The notes under the pieces were generated by a model. It had not been told where the DNA came from. It saw only the letters and a list, made by a program, of their open reading frames with translations, and did not search any database. DNA of 64,000 nt from positions 40,363 through 104,362 of the forward strand of contig DATJQP010000025.1 in assembly GCA_035505655.1 (NCBI GenBank). The letters run 5' to 3'. The stretch comes from JAGVPT01 sp035505655. GTDB taxonomy: Bacteria > Bacteroidota > Ignavibacteria > UBA10030 > UBA8401. The stretch's first letter is position 1; each line of letters starts with the position of its first letter. Below are positions 1 through 10,049 of this stretch, in pieces. The position numbers and the translations under genes are program-made.

Positions 1-457
1 CTGGACGATCATTACTTTCTTCCTTCTCCTCTTCGTTCTCTCGAAGGTGGCATGGAAACCCCTTGTCGATGCGCTCCAGGCGCGCGAAAAAGGGATCCGT
101 GAAGCCCTCGAGAAAGCCGAGTTGGCGAAGCGGGAATCGGAACGGATGCTCGAGGAGAACAAGGCCGCGATGGCAAAGGCGAACGAAGAAAGTGCGCGCA
201 TCCTGAAGGAAGGCCGCGAGCTCGCCGAGCAGATGAAGAGCGAGATCGTCGCGAAGGCGCACGAAGGGGCAAAAGCGGTCATGGACCAGGCGAAAGAGGA
301 TATCCAGCGCGAGAAGGAGGCCGCCCTTCTTCAGCTCAAGAACGAGGTCGCCGACCTGGCGGTCAACGCCGCCGAGAAGATCATCGACGAGTCTCTCGAC
401 GACGCAAAGCGGAAGAAGCTCGTCGACAAAACGCTCCAATCATTGCCGAAGAACTGA
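1..457 (+). CDS. atpF: F0F1 ATP synthase subunit b (5' truncated)
   Basis: Subunit b is the peripheral stalk that links the membrane F0 sector to the F1 head. The reading frame is open from base 2, so the true start lies upstream of the window. The first visible residues (WTIITFFLLLFVLSKVAWKP) are the end of the single N-terminal membrane helix. The rest is a long charged helix rich in Glu, Lys and Ala, as expected for the b-dimer coiled coil. The internal GTG at 47 lies inside this helix and is not a credible start. The stop overlaps the atpH start by one base (TGATG), so the two are translationally coupled. Confidence 0.93.
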   Translation, partial: WTIITFFLLLFVLSKVAWKPLVDALQAREKGIREALEKAELAKRESERMLEENKAAMAKANEESARILKEGRELAEQMKSEIVAKAHEGAKAVMDQAKEDIQREKEAALLQLKNEVADLAVNAAEKIIDESLDDAKRKKLVDKTLQSLPKN

Positions 458-1011
458 TGAGCAACCTCAGGGTCGCCAAACGATACGCCTCGGCGCTCAT
501 GGTCCTCGCCGACGAGTCGAAGAACACCGAGGCGGTGGCGGGGGATCTCCTCACGGTCCAGTCCGCCCTCAAGGCGTCGAAGGAACTCCGGACGTTTCTT
601 GCAAGCCCCGTCGTCTCGAAGGAGAAGAAAAAGGGGGTCCTCGCCGAGGTCTTCAGGAAGAAGGTGGGGAAGGAAGTGGAGGGGTACCTTTCCGCGATCA
701 TCGACAAGGGACGGGAAGGTCTCCTCGGAGAGATCTTGGCCGAGTATTTTCTCCTCCGCGACGAGGAGCTCGGGATCATCTCGGTCGACATCCGTACGGC
801 GACGGAGTTCTCCCAGTCTCAGGAGAAGGCTCTCACGAAACAGCTCGAGACGTTCACCCGGAAGAAAGTGCGGGTGACGTTTAGCCTCGACACGATGCTC
901 AAAGGAGGGTTCGTCGCGAAGATCGGCGATACGACCCTCGACGGGAGCATCAAGCGCCAGCTCGAAATCCTCCGGGGGCGGTTGAAGAACGGTTCGGCAT
1001 CCAAGAACTAA
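457..1011 (+). CDS. atpH: F0F1 ATP synthase subunit delta
   Basis: The delta subunit (OSCP homologue) joins the b stalk to the top of the alpha/beta hexamer. The 184-residue protein has normal family length. It begins with the characteristic helical domain (VAKRYASALMVLADE) and ends with the conserved region containing GGFVAKIGDTTLDGSIKRQL. It lies between atpF (1-base overlap) and atpA (27-base gap), the usual F-H-A order. Confidence 0.95.
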   Translation: MSNLRVAKRYASALMVLADESKNTEAVAGDLLTVQSALKASKELRTFLASPVVSKEKKKGVLAEVFRKKVGKEVEGYLSAIIDKGREGLLGEILAEYFLLRDEELGIISVDIRTATEFSQSQEKALTKQLETFTRKKVRVTFSLDTMLKGGFVAKIGDTTLDGSIKRQLEILRGRLKNGSASKN

Positions 1012-1038
1012 CACAGCGAATCCAGCAAGGAAAATACC

Positions 1039-2591
<1,553 letters not shown>

Positions 2592-2592
<1 letters not shown>

Positions 2593-3488
2593 TGGCGACC
2601 CTCCGCGACATACGCCGGCAGATTGCCGGCATCAAGAGCATCCAGAAAATCACGAAGGCGATGAAGATGGTCGCCGCCGCGAAGATGCGCCGCGCCCAGG
2701 AGGCGATCCTCCAGGCGCGTCCGTACGCTCGGAAGATGGCCGAGATGCTCCGGCACCTTTCCGGGAAGGTCGACGTCACGAAGTATCCCCAGCTCGCGCA
2801 GCGCCCGATCACGAAAGCCGCTCTCGTCGTCGTCACGGCAGACCGGGGGCTTTGCGGCGCCTTCAACACGAACATCGCCCGCGCGGCGGTCGCCCACATC
2901 AAGTCCTCGTACGAGGAGATGAACGCCGCCGGGAACCTCAGCCTCATCTGCGTCGGCAAGAAGGGGTTCGAATATTTCAACCGCCGCAAGTACGCGATCG
3001 CCGGAAAACATGTCGGCGTCTTCCACGGGCTGAACTTCGGCACCGCGAGGACGATCGTCACGGAGATCGTCGACAAGTTCGCGTCGGGGGAGTTTGACAA
3101 GGTTGAGGTGATCTACAACGAGTTCAAGAACGCCGTACAGCAGCGGATCGTTATCGAACAATTTCTCCCGGTTCCCGCCGAAGCGACCGCGACGGACGCC
3201 GGCAAGACCGTCCGCTCGCTCGTCGACTACATCTATGAGCCCTCCGGCGATGAGATCGTCTCCGCCCTCGTTCCGAAGCACCTCAACTTCCAGATGTGGC
3301 GGATTCTCCTCGAGTCGAATGCGGCCGAGCAGGCCGCCAGGATGACGGCGATGGAAAACTCCTCGACGAACGCGAAAGAGATGATCGGCAATCTCGAACT
3401 GACGTACAACAAGGCGCGTCAGGCCTCGATCACGAAGGAGCTCCTGGAAATCGTCGGCGGAGCGGAAGCGCTCAAGAAGGCAGGATGA
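2592..3488 (+). CDS. atpG: F0F1 ATP synthase subunit gamma
   Basis: Gamma is the rotating central shaft of F1. The 298-residue protein starts with the conserved N-terminal helix (RDIRRQIAGIKSIQKITKAM) and ends with the matching C-terminal helix (NKARQASITKELLEIVGGAEAL). The central domain carries the conserved VTADRGLCGAFN. The usual next genes, atpD and atpC, are absent: ffh follows directly. A separate atpDC locus is common in Bacteroidota and Chlorobiota, so I infer that beta and epsilon are encoded elsewhere. Confidence 0.97.
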
Positions 3489-3565
3489 CGGAACGGATGA
3501 AGAGCATGTTCACGGAATGCGGTATGGTCCGCTCCAAGCGCAGGTAGGGATGGGAATCACTCGCC

Positions 3566-4888
3566 GTGTTTGACACTCTCACACAGAAACTAGAGACCGT
3601 TCTCAAACGGCTTCGCGGACAGGGACGAATCTCGGAGGCGAACATCGCCGAGACGCTCCGCGAGGTCCGCAAGGTGTTGCTGGACGCCGACGTCAACTAC
3701 AAGGTCGTCAAGGAGTTCATCGACACCGTCCAGCAGAAGTCGCTCGGGACCGAGGTCATCTCGAGCGTTGCCCCGGGGCAGCTCATCGTGAAGATCATCC
3801 ACGACGAGCTCGTGAAACTCCTCGGGACGACGAAGGCCGAGCTGACTCTCTCGCAGACTCCGCCGTCGGTCATCCTCATTGCCGGGCTCCAGGGCTCGGG
3901 GAAAACGACCTTTGCGGGGAAGCTGGCGAACTACCTCAAATCGAAAGGGAGGAGCCCGCTTCTCGTCGCTGCCGACGTCTACCGTCCCGCGGCGATCGAC
4001 CAGCTCATCGCCCTTGGCGGGCAGGTCGATGTCCCCGTCTATTCGAGCAGGACGGAGAGCGCGATTGCGATCGCGACGGAAAGCATCGATCACGCCCGGA
4101 AGAACGCCCGGGATACGGTCATCATCGACACCGCCGGCCGGCTCCACGTCGACGAGGAGATGATGCGCGAGGTTGAGAGCATCAAGGCGTCGGTGAATCC
4201 GCACGAGATCCTCTTCGTCGTCGACTCGATGACTGGGCAGGACGCCGTAAACACGGCGAAGGCGTTCCACGACCGTCTGAAGTTCGACGGGGTTGTTCTC
4301 ACGAAGCTCGATGGCGACACGAGGGGCGGGGCCGCCCTCTCGATCCGCTCCGTCGTGGAGACACCGATCAAGTTCGTCGGCACCGGTGAAAAGCTCGACG
4401 CGCTCGAGCCGTTCCATCCGGACCGGATGGCCTCCCGGATCCTCGGGATGGGGGACATCGTCACGCTCGTCGAAAAGGCTCAGGAGTCGTTCGACCAGGA
4501 GAAAGCGCAGCAGCTCGAGCAGAAAATCCGCAAGGCCCAGTTCACGCTCGAAGATTTCTACAGCCAGCTTCAGGAAGTCAAGAAAATGGGCCCGCTGAGC
4601 CAGGTCCTCTCGATGATTCCCGGGGCGGGAAAGCTCGGTGACCTCAACTCCGTGGACGACAAGGAGTTGAAGTATGTCGAGGCGATCATCCAATCGATGA
4701 CCGTCGAGGAGCGGCAACATCCGGCGATTATCAACGGTTCAAGGAGAAAACGGATCGCGATGGGGAGCGGGACGTCGGTGCAGGAGGTCAACAAGCTCCT
4801 GAAGCAGTTCTTCGAGATGCAGAAAATGATGAAGAACTTTTCGAAAGGGAAGAATTTCGGCCGCATGATGGCGCAGCGATTCCACTAG
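3566..4888 (+). CDS. ffh: Signal recognition particle GTPase Ffh
   Basis: Ffh binds 4.5S RNA and signal sequences of nascent membrane proteins and delivers ribosomes to FtsY. The 440-residue protein has the N domain, then a G domain with P-loop GLQGSGKT (residues 107-114), DTAGRLHVDEEM and TKLDGDTRGGAALS, and a C-terminal M domain with the RNA-binding motif GSRRKRIAMGSGTSVQEVN and a Met-rich tail. The start is GTG, chosen because the protein then begins with FDTLTQKLE as in homologues. It opens the rpsP-rimM-trmD-rplS operon. Confidence 0.97.
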   Translation: MFDTLTQKLETVLKRLRGQGRISEANIAETLREVRKVLLDADVNYKVVKEFIDTVQQKSLGTEVISSVAPGQLIVKIIHDELVKLLGTTKAELTLSQTPPSVILIAGLQGSGKTTFAGKLANYLKSKGRSPLLVAADVYRPAAIDQLIALGGQVDVPVYSSRTESAIAIATESIDHARKNARDTVIIDTAGRLHVDEEMMREVESIKASVNPHEILFVVDSMTGQDAVNTAKAFHDRLKFDGVVLTKLDGDTRGGAALSIRSVVETPIKFVGTGEKLDALEPFHPDRMASRILGMGDIVTLVEKAQESFDQEKAQQLEQKIRKAQFTLEDFYSQLQEVKKMGPLSQVLSMIPGAGKLGDLNSVDDKELKYVEAIIQSMTVEERQHPAIINGSRRKRIAMGSGTSVQEVNKLLKQFFEMQKMMKNFSKGKNFGRMMAQRFH

Positions 4889-4940
4889 GTTGCATCTTAA
4901 CCAGCATCTATCCATATTTAGAGAAAAAGGAGATACATTT

Positions 4941-5399
4941 TTGGCAGTCAGACTTCGACTACAACGGATGGGCAAGAAAAAGCAGCCCGTCTATAAGATC
5001 GTAGCTGTGGATTCCCGCACGAAGCGGGACGGGCGGTTCATCGACGCGGTGGGTTCCTACGACCCGCGCACGAACCCGATGACCATCAACCTCAAAGAGG
5101 AACGGGTGTTCCACTGGCTCGAGCGCGGCGCTCAGCCGACGGATACGGTGAAAAACCTCCTGAGCCGGAAGGGACTTTGGCTCCGATGGTCGCTGAAGAA
5201 GAAGAAGGCGGACGAAGCGACAATTACTGCGGCAGTAGAAAAGTGGCAGATGGTGCAGGCCGGGAAGGCGCAGAAGGAGAACGAGCGGAAAGCCCGCCGC
5301 AACGCCTTGCAGAAGAAAAAGAAGGCGACGGCAGCGGAAACGCAGCCGGCCGCCCCGGCGGCTCCGGAAGCAGCCGCTCCGGCAGCGCCCCAGGCATAG
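4941..5399 (+). CDS. rpsP: 30S ribosomal protein S16
   Basis: S16 is a small-subunit assembly protein. The frame is open further upstream, but the protein proper starts at the TTG at 4941, giving AVRLRLQRMGKKKQPVYKIV, the family N-terminus. A good ribosome-binding site (AAAAGGAGA) sits about 7 bases before it. The core ends near residue 85. After it comes a long Lys/Ala-rich, then Ala/Pro-rich, tail to residue 152, which is longer than the 80-90 residues of E. coli S16. Such tails occur in some FCB relatives. Confidence 0.94.
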   Translation: MAVRLRLQRMGKKKQPVYKIVAVDSRTKRDGRFIDAVGSYDPRTNPMTINLKEERVFHWLERGAQPTDTVKNLLSRKGLWLRWSLKKKKADEATITAAVEKWQMVQAGKAQKENERKARRNALQKKKKATAAETQPAAPAAPEAAAPAAPQA

Positions 5400-5496
5400 G
5401 CGGCCTCCGGTTTGGAGGATGGCTGTTCACTCCGGCATTTTGACACGGCGATGACGATGGATATGCGATACTTTACGAACAGGTCGGGAGGATTCC

Positions 5497-5727
5497 ATGC
5501 GGGAATTTATCGAATACATCGCAAAGCAGCTTGTCGACAACCCGGAGTCGGTGGTCATCACCGATGAGGAAAAAGAGGGTAAGCTGATATTCAAGATCAA
5601 GGTTGGGGAGGCGGATGTAGGCAAGATCATCGGCAAGAAGGGACGGACGGCGCAGTCGATGCGCGTGCTCTTGAGTGCCGTCGCCGCCAAACAAGGGAAA
5701 CGTGCAATGCTCGAGGTGCTTGACTAG
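5497..5727 (+). CDS. khpA: KH-domain RNA-binding protein (KhpA/YlqC family)
   Basis: This 76-residue protein is a single KH domain with the GxxG-type loop VGKIIGKKGRTAQSMR. The family binds RNA and is typically encoded between rpsP and rimM, exactly as here. The ATG follows a purine-rich site (GGTCGGGAGGA). Its specific RNA targets cannot be read from the sequence. Confidence 0.92.
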   Translation: MREFIEYIAKQLVDNPESVVITDEEKEGKLIFKIKVGEADVGKIIGKKGRTAQSMRVLLSAVAAKQGKRAMLEVLD

Positions 5728-5729
5728 GT

Positions 5730-6299
5730 GTGCAAAGCAGCCGACACACCGGCGTGGACGCGGTGAAAAACGAAACGGGCGGCCAGCTCTGTGCAGCCGG
5801 CCTCATCGCAAAGGCATTTGGCATTAAGGGGGAGGTGAAGATTCGATCGTACTCCCGGGGTATCGAAGAGTTCAAAGCACTCGGTTCGGTACTTGTCGGA
5901 AGGAACGAGAGGGAAGTTGTCAGAAGGGAGATTGAGGAGGTCGTTGCGCGGGGGGAAGATCTCTACATACGATTTCGGGACACCGGTGACCGGAACGCTG
6001 CTGAACAACTGATCGGTCACTTTTTGTTTGTGGAAGAATCGGACCGGCGGTCTCTCGCCTCCGGCCAGTATTTTGTCGATGACCTTGTCGGTCTCGAGGT
6101 GCGGAACCGGGCGGGCCGATCCCTCGGCACCGTGAAAGAGGTCCTCAGTTATCCCGCCCACGATGTCTACGTCATCCGCTCACGCGGAACGGACGTCATG
6201 GTGCCGGCGGTGCGCGAGATCGTTACGGCGGTCGACATGAAGAGCCGGGTGATGATCATCGATCCGCCCGAAGGCCTTTTCGGAGGGACGGCGCTGTGA
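5730..6299 (+). CDS. rimM: Ribosome maturation factor RimM
   Basis: RimM binds S19 and assists assembly of the 30S head. The conserved N-terminus appears as GLIAKAFGIKGEVKIRSYSR, and the PRC-barrel C-terminal half includes YFVDDLVGLEV and the final DPPEGL. The exact start is uncertain: GTG at 5730, 5754 or 5763 are all in frame, and the last puts fewest residues before the conserved block. It overlaps trmD by 4 bases (GTGA), indicating translational coupling. Confidence 0.93.
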   Translation: MQSSRHTGVDAVKNETGGQLCAAGLIAKAFGIKGEVKIRSYSRGIEEFKALGSVLVGRNEREVVRREIEEVVARGEDLYIRFRDTGDRNAAEQLIGHFLFVEESDRRSLASGQYFVDDLVGLEVRNRAGRSLGTVKEVLSYPAHDVYVIRSRGTDVMVPAVREIVTAVDMKSRVMIIDPPEGLFGGTAL

Positions 6300-6982
6300 G
6301 CATCCGCATCGACATCCTCACGGGTCTTCCGAAGCTGCTCGCGAGTCCGCTCAGCGAGAGCATCCTGAAGATCGCGCAGGAAAAGAAGCTCGCGGAGATC
6401 GTCGTCCACGATCTCCGGAAGTTTACGCACGACAAGCACCACACCCTTGACGAGTCGCCGTACGGGGGAGGCGCCGGGATGATCATGAAGCCCGAGCCGG
6501 TCTTCGAATGCGTCGAATCGCTGACGGCCGAGCGGAAGTACGACGAGATCGTCTATGTCACGGCGGACGGTGAGCCGTTCACTCAGAAGGTTGCCAACGA
6601 GCTCTCGCTGGCCTCGAACCTCATCATCCTCTGCGGCCATTACAAAGGAGTCGATGAGCGCGTGAGAACGGGGCTCATTACGCGGGAGATTTCGATCGGC
6701 GACTATGTTCTCACGGGGGGGGAACTCGCAGCGCTCGTCGTCGCGGATGCCGTCGTGAGGCTTGTGCCCGGGGTCATCGGAGACGGCGAGTCGGCACTCA
6801 CCGATTCGTTTCAGGATGGACTGCTCGACAGTCCTCACTACACCAGGCCGCCGGAGTTTCGGGGGATGAAAGTCCCGGACGTCCTGCTCTCGGGGAATCA
6901 CAAAGAGATTTCGGAATGGCGCGAGGAAGAGCGCGTCAGACGGACGGCCGAGCGACGGAAGGATTTGATTCAGAAAAAATAA
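6296..6982 (+). CDS. trmD: tRNA (guanine37-N1)-methyltransferase TrmD
   Basis: TrmD methylates G37 of tRNAs from S-adenosylmethionine, which prevents +1 frameshifting. The 228-residue protein has the SPOUT knot region with LCGHYKGVDERV and ISIGDYVLTGGELAALV, plus DESPYGGGAGMIMKPEPV near the N-terminus. The start codon is GTG and overlaps the end of rimM. Confidence 0.97.
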   Translation: MSIRIDILTGLPKLLASPLSESILKIAQEKKLAEIVVHDLRKFTHDKHHTLDESPYGGGAGMIMKPEPVFECVESLTAERKYDEIVYVTADGEPFTQKVANELSLASNLIILCGHYKGVDERVRTGLITREISIGDYVLTGGELAALVVADAVVRLVPGVIGDGESALTDSFQDGLLDSPHYTRPPEFRGMKVPDVLLSGNHKEISEWREEERVRRTAERRKDLIQKK

Positions 6983-7007
6983 CAACCTCAAGGAACGGAG
7001 TTCTGCA

Positions 7008-7349
7008 ATGAGCAAGATTCAACTGGTCGAAGCGACCCAAATGAAGACGAACATCCCCGAGTTCACAACCGGGGACACCCTCAACATCCATGTCCGCGTC
7101 GTCGAGGGGGACAAAGAACGCATCCAGCAATTCCAGGGGGTCGTCATCGGCAAGCGGGGCTCCGGCCTCGGCTCGACCTTTACGATCAGAAAGATCTCGG
7201 ACGGCGTCGGTGTTGAAAGGATCTTCCCGACCCACTCTCCGCGCATCGCCAAGATCGAGAAGGTGAAGACGAGCAAGGTCCGGCGGGCGAAGCTTTATTA
7301 TCTCCGCGAGCTCGCGGCGAAACAAATACGTCAGAAGACCAGTGCCTGA
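7008..7349 (+). CDS. rplS: 50S ribosomal protein L19
   Basis: L19 lies at the 30S-50S interface. The 113-residue protein shows the family core: PEFTTGDTLNIHVRVVEG, FQGVVIGKRGSG, TFTIRKISDGVGVERIFP and KVRRAKLYYLREL. The ATG is preceded by AAGGAACGGAG. Its last codons overlap the GTG assigned to mqnA by 8 bases. Confidence 0.97.
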   Translation: MSKIQLVEATQMKTNIPEFTTGDTLNIHVRVVEGDKERIQQFQGVVIGKRGSGLGSTFTIRKISDGVGVERIFPTHSPRIAKIEKVKTSKVRRAKLYYLRELAAKQIRQKTSA

Positions 7350-8154
7350 AACAACCGTGCCCGGGGCAAACTACCGCATCAACGCCCTGCCGGATCTCTA
7401 CTGTCTGCCGATCGTCCACGGCCTTCAACAACCCGAAAGTCCCGCTTCTGCGGGACTTTTGTTTGAGAGCGCCGGAGTGAACACGGAGCGTCTCCTCGCC
7501 GGCGAATGCGATGCCGCCATCATCGGCGCGATCGAGTATGCACGGAACAGCTCGGACCTTACCCTCATCCCGTCCGTCGGCGTCAGTTCGCGGGGCGAAA
7601 GCCGCACGGTGCTCCTCTGTCTCAACCGGGACATTAGAAAAATATCCAGCGTCGCGACCGGCATCGTCTCTTCGTCGGAGATTGTCCTCACGAAGCTCAT
7701 CCTCTCCGAGAAGTACGAACAGGATGTCGCGTTCGTGCCGGTCATCGGCTCCCTCGAACAGATGCTGTCCAAGGCCGATGCCGCGCTGCTCACCGGAGAC
7801 GCCATCCTTCGGTCCGGCTGGAGCGGACCGATGCTCGACCTTGTCGACGAATGGTCCGATCTAACCGACCTTCCGTTTGTCCATGCATGCTGCGCGGTCC
7901 GAACGGAGAAGGGAAGCGCCCGGCTCTCGGAGCTCCTCCTCTCATCGCAGGAGGAAGGCGTCCGCTCGATCCGGAGCATCGCCACCGAGCGTTCCAGAAT
8001 TCTCTCCCGTTCGGCGGACTCCCTCGAACAACAGCTTGAGGTCTACTCGTACGGCTTTGACGAAGAAGCGAGGGAAGGGCTCGGCGAGTTCTATCGCTAT
8101 GCATTCTACCTCGGCCTCCTCCCCGATGTGCCGGAGATCAATCTGTTCTCCTGA
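7342..8154 (+). CDS. mqnA: Chorismate dehydratase MqnA (menaquinone, futalosine pathway)
   Basis: MqnA converts chorismate to 3-[(1-carboxyvinyl)oxy]benzoate, the first step of futalosine-dependent menaquinone synthesis. The 270-residue sequence follows the family from end to end: an N-terminal NALPDLYCLPIVHGL segment, LLAGECDAAIIGAIEYAR, the SVGVSSRGESRTVLL block, EKYEQDVAFVPV, ADAALLTGDAILR and DLPFVHACCAVR. The start may be GTG 7342, overlapping rplS, or the in-frame GTG 7357. It appears to be the last gene of the ffh-rplS operon. MqnD (same fold) is the main alternative, but the LLTGDAILR region favours MqnA. Confidence 0.85.
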   Translation: MPETTVPGANYRINALPDLYCLPIVHGLQQPESPASAGLLFESAGVNTERLLAGECDAAIIGAIEYARNSSDLTLIPSVGVSSRGESRTVLLCLNRDIRKISSVATGIVSSSEIVLTKLILSEKYEQDVAFVPVIGSLEQMLSKADAALLTGDAILRSGWSGPMLDLVDEWSDLTDLPFVHACCAVRTEKGSARLSELLLSSQEEGVRSIRSIATERSRILSRSADSLEQQLEVYSYGFDEEAREGLGEFYRYAFYLGLLPDVPEINLFS

Positions 8155-8245
8155 AGAACCTCCATCCTTGTTGCGGCCAGCGCCGCCGAATCCGGCTCTC
8201 TCCTTCTGAGCCGTGAAGATCGTCCGGACCGGGCGAAACGCGCGG

Positions 8246-8275
8246 TTGAAACTCTCGCAAAATCGGAGTAACTTG
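8246..8275 (+). promoter_or_regulatory. Promoter of recN (TTG-N20-TAACTTG)
   Basis: TTG at 8246-8248, exactly 20 bases, then TAACTTG at 8269-8275. Only four bases (ACCC) separate this element from the recN ATG, so the mRNA would start at or next to the start codon. No ribosome-binding site is present. Confidence 0.6.
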
Positions 8276-8279
8276 ACCC

Positions 8280-10019
8280 ATGCTCCGCTCCCTCTACATC
8301 AAACAATACGCCCTCATCGAAGAAATCAACGTGGAGTTTGAGCGGGGTCTCAACATCCTGACGGGCGAAACGGGAGCCGGAAAGTCGATTCTCATCGATG
8401 CCCTGGGATTGCTTCTGGGGGACCGGGCGAGCGCCGAAGTGGTGCGAAAAGGGGCCGAAAAGGCGGTCGTCGAGGGGACTTTCGCGATAAACGGATCGGC
8501 AGAGGTGATAAACCTCCTGAAGGGGAACGGCATCGAGGCGACGGACGAACTCATCGTCCGGCGGGAAATATCGACGAAGGGACAGCATCGCTGCTTCATC
8601 AACGACTCACCGGTTCCGCTCACGCTCCTCAAGTCGATCGGCGACATTCTCGTCGACCTTCACGGCCAGCACGATCATCAGGCGCTGCTCCGTCCCGAGA
8701 CCCACATTGAGTTTCTCGACGATTTCGGGGACCACCTCCGCGAGCTGTCGGCCTATCGGAAGTCCTACCAGGCGTTGACGATTCTCCTGGCGAAGAAGCG
8801 CGGGATGGCGGAGCAGGTGAAGAGGTTCGAGGAGAAAAGAGACCTCAATGAATTTCAGCTCCGGGAGATCGATGCCCTCAATCCCCGGAAGGGGGAAGAA
8901 GAGGCGCTCGGGGCGGAGCTCCGGATTCTCGAGAACGGAGAGAGACTTCATCAGATGACGGCTGAGTTGAACCGGCTCCTCTCCGAAGGGAGCGAGGGTG
9001 AGCCTTCCGTTCATGACAATCTTGTTCTCGCCCGCAAGCAGATCGAAGCGCTCAATGGCATTGATCCCGCATTCAACGACGCGGCGGGAGAAGCGAAGTC
9101 GGCGGAGATCATCGTCGAGGAGCTCGCGAAGTTCATCCAGCGGTACAGCTCACGGATTGAAATAAACCCCCAACGGCTCGAAGAGCTCCGTGAACGCCTG
9201 GGACGCCTCTCGCTCCTGAAGAAAAAGTACGGCGGATCGGTCGAGGCAATCCTCGACCATAGGGCGAAAGTCGCCGCCGAGCTCGAGTTGGTCACCAACT
9301 ATGATAAGGAGCTCCGTGCGGTCGAGTCGGGCATTGAAGAAGAACGCCGGGAATGTTCCGTCGCAGCGGCATCGTTGAGTGCGCGCCGGCAGGAGGCCGC
9401 GAAGAAGATTTCAAAGAGCGTTGTCTCGGCCCTCGCAGAGCTCGGGATTTCCAGCGCACGATTCAGCGTGGAAATCCGGCAGATTCCTTTCGTCCCCGGT
9501 GAATCCGGGGATGACGACGCGCGACCGTTCGTGCGGCTTGAGAAGCGGACTGTCGCCGCAACGCCAAAAGGGATCGACGACGTCGAATTCTACCTCTCCA
9601 CGAACGTCGGAGAAGACCTCAAGCCCCTTGCCAAAGTTGCCTCCGGAGGCGAAGTTTCCAGGGTGATGCTTGCGTTGAAGTCCGCGCTTGCCCAGTCGGA
9701 CAAGACTCCACTGCTGATCTTTGACGAGATCGATGTCGGGGTGAGCGGCCGCATCGGGCAGGCGGTCGGGTTGAGCCTGAAGAAGCTTTCGTTGCTCCAT
9801 CAGATTATCGCCATCACGCACCTCCCGCAGATTGCAGGACTCGCGGAGACGCACTTCGCGGTTGAAAAGAAGGAGGATGGTTCCCGCACCTCGACACGTC
9901 TCAGGAAACTGGGACTCGAGGACCGGGTGAGGGAAGTCGCAAAACTCATGAGCGGCGAAAAAGTGACGGAAGCGGGCTTGAAGGGGGCACGAGAGCTTAT
10001 GGGGATTGAAAAGAAGTAA
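8280..10019 (+). CDS. recN: DNA repair protein RecN
   Basis: RecN is an SMC-like ATPase acting in double-strand break repair. The 579-residue protein has Walker A GETGAGKS (residues 29-36), a long coiled-coil middle, the ABC-type signature ASGGEVSRVMLALK, Walker B LLIFDEIDVGVSG and the switch histidine region ITHLPQIAGLAETHF. It starts at the ATG four bases after a -7-like promoter element, so it is probably translated from a leaderless mRNA. The gene starts a unit with cysS 30 bases downstream. Confidence 0.97.
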   Translation: MLRSLYIKQYALIEEINVEFERGLNILTGETGAGKSILIDALGLLLGDRASAEVVRKGAEKAVVEGTFAINGSAEVINLLKGNGIEATDELIVRREISTKGQHRCFINDSPVPLTLLKSIGDILVDLHGQHDHQALLRPETHIEFLDDFGDHLRELSAYRKSYQALTILLAKKRGMAEQVKRFEEKRDLNEFQLREIDALNPRKGEEEALGAELRILENGERLHQMTAELNRLLSEGSEGEPSVHDNLVLARKQIEALNGIDPAFNDAAGEAKSAEIIVEELAKFIQRYSSRIEINPQRLEELRERLGRLSLLKKKYGGSVEAILDHRAKVAAELELVTNYDKELRAVESGIEEERRECSVAAASLSARRQEAAKKISKSVVSALAELGISSARFSVEIRQIPFVPGESGDDDARPFVRLEKRTVAATPKGIDDVEFYLSTNVGEDLKPLAKVASGGEVSRVMLALKSALAQSDKTPLLIFDEIDVGVSGRIGQAVGLSLKKLSLLHQIIAITHLPQIAGLAETHFAVEKKEDGSRTSTRLRKLGLEDRVREVAKLMSGEKVTEAGLKGARELMGIEKK

Positions 10020-10049
10020 CTCCTCACACACCACCAGCGCACCAAGGGA

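Noticed and set aside
3590..4720. A 376-codon antisense frame across ffh
   Set aside because: It is the codon shadow of ffh, with no start signal or recognisable fold.
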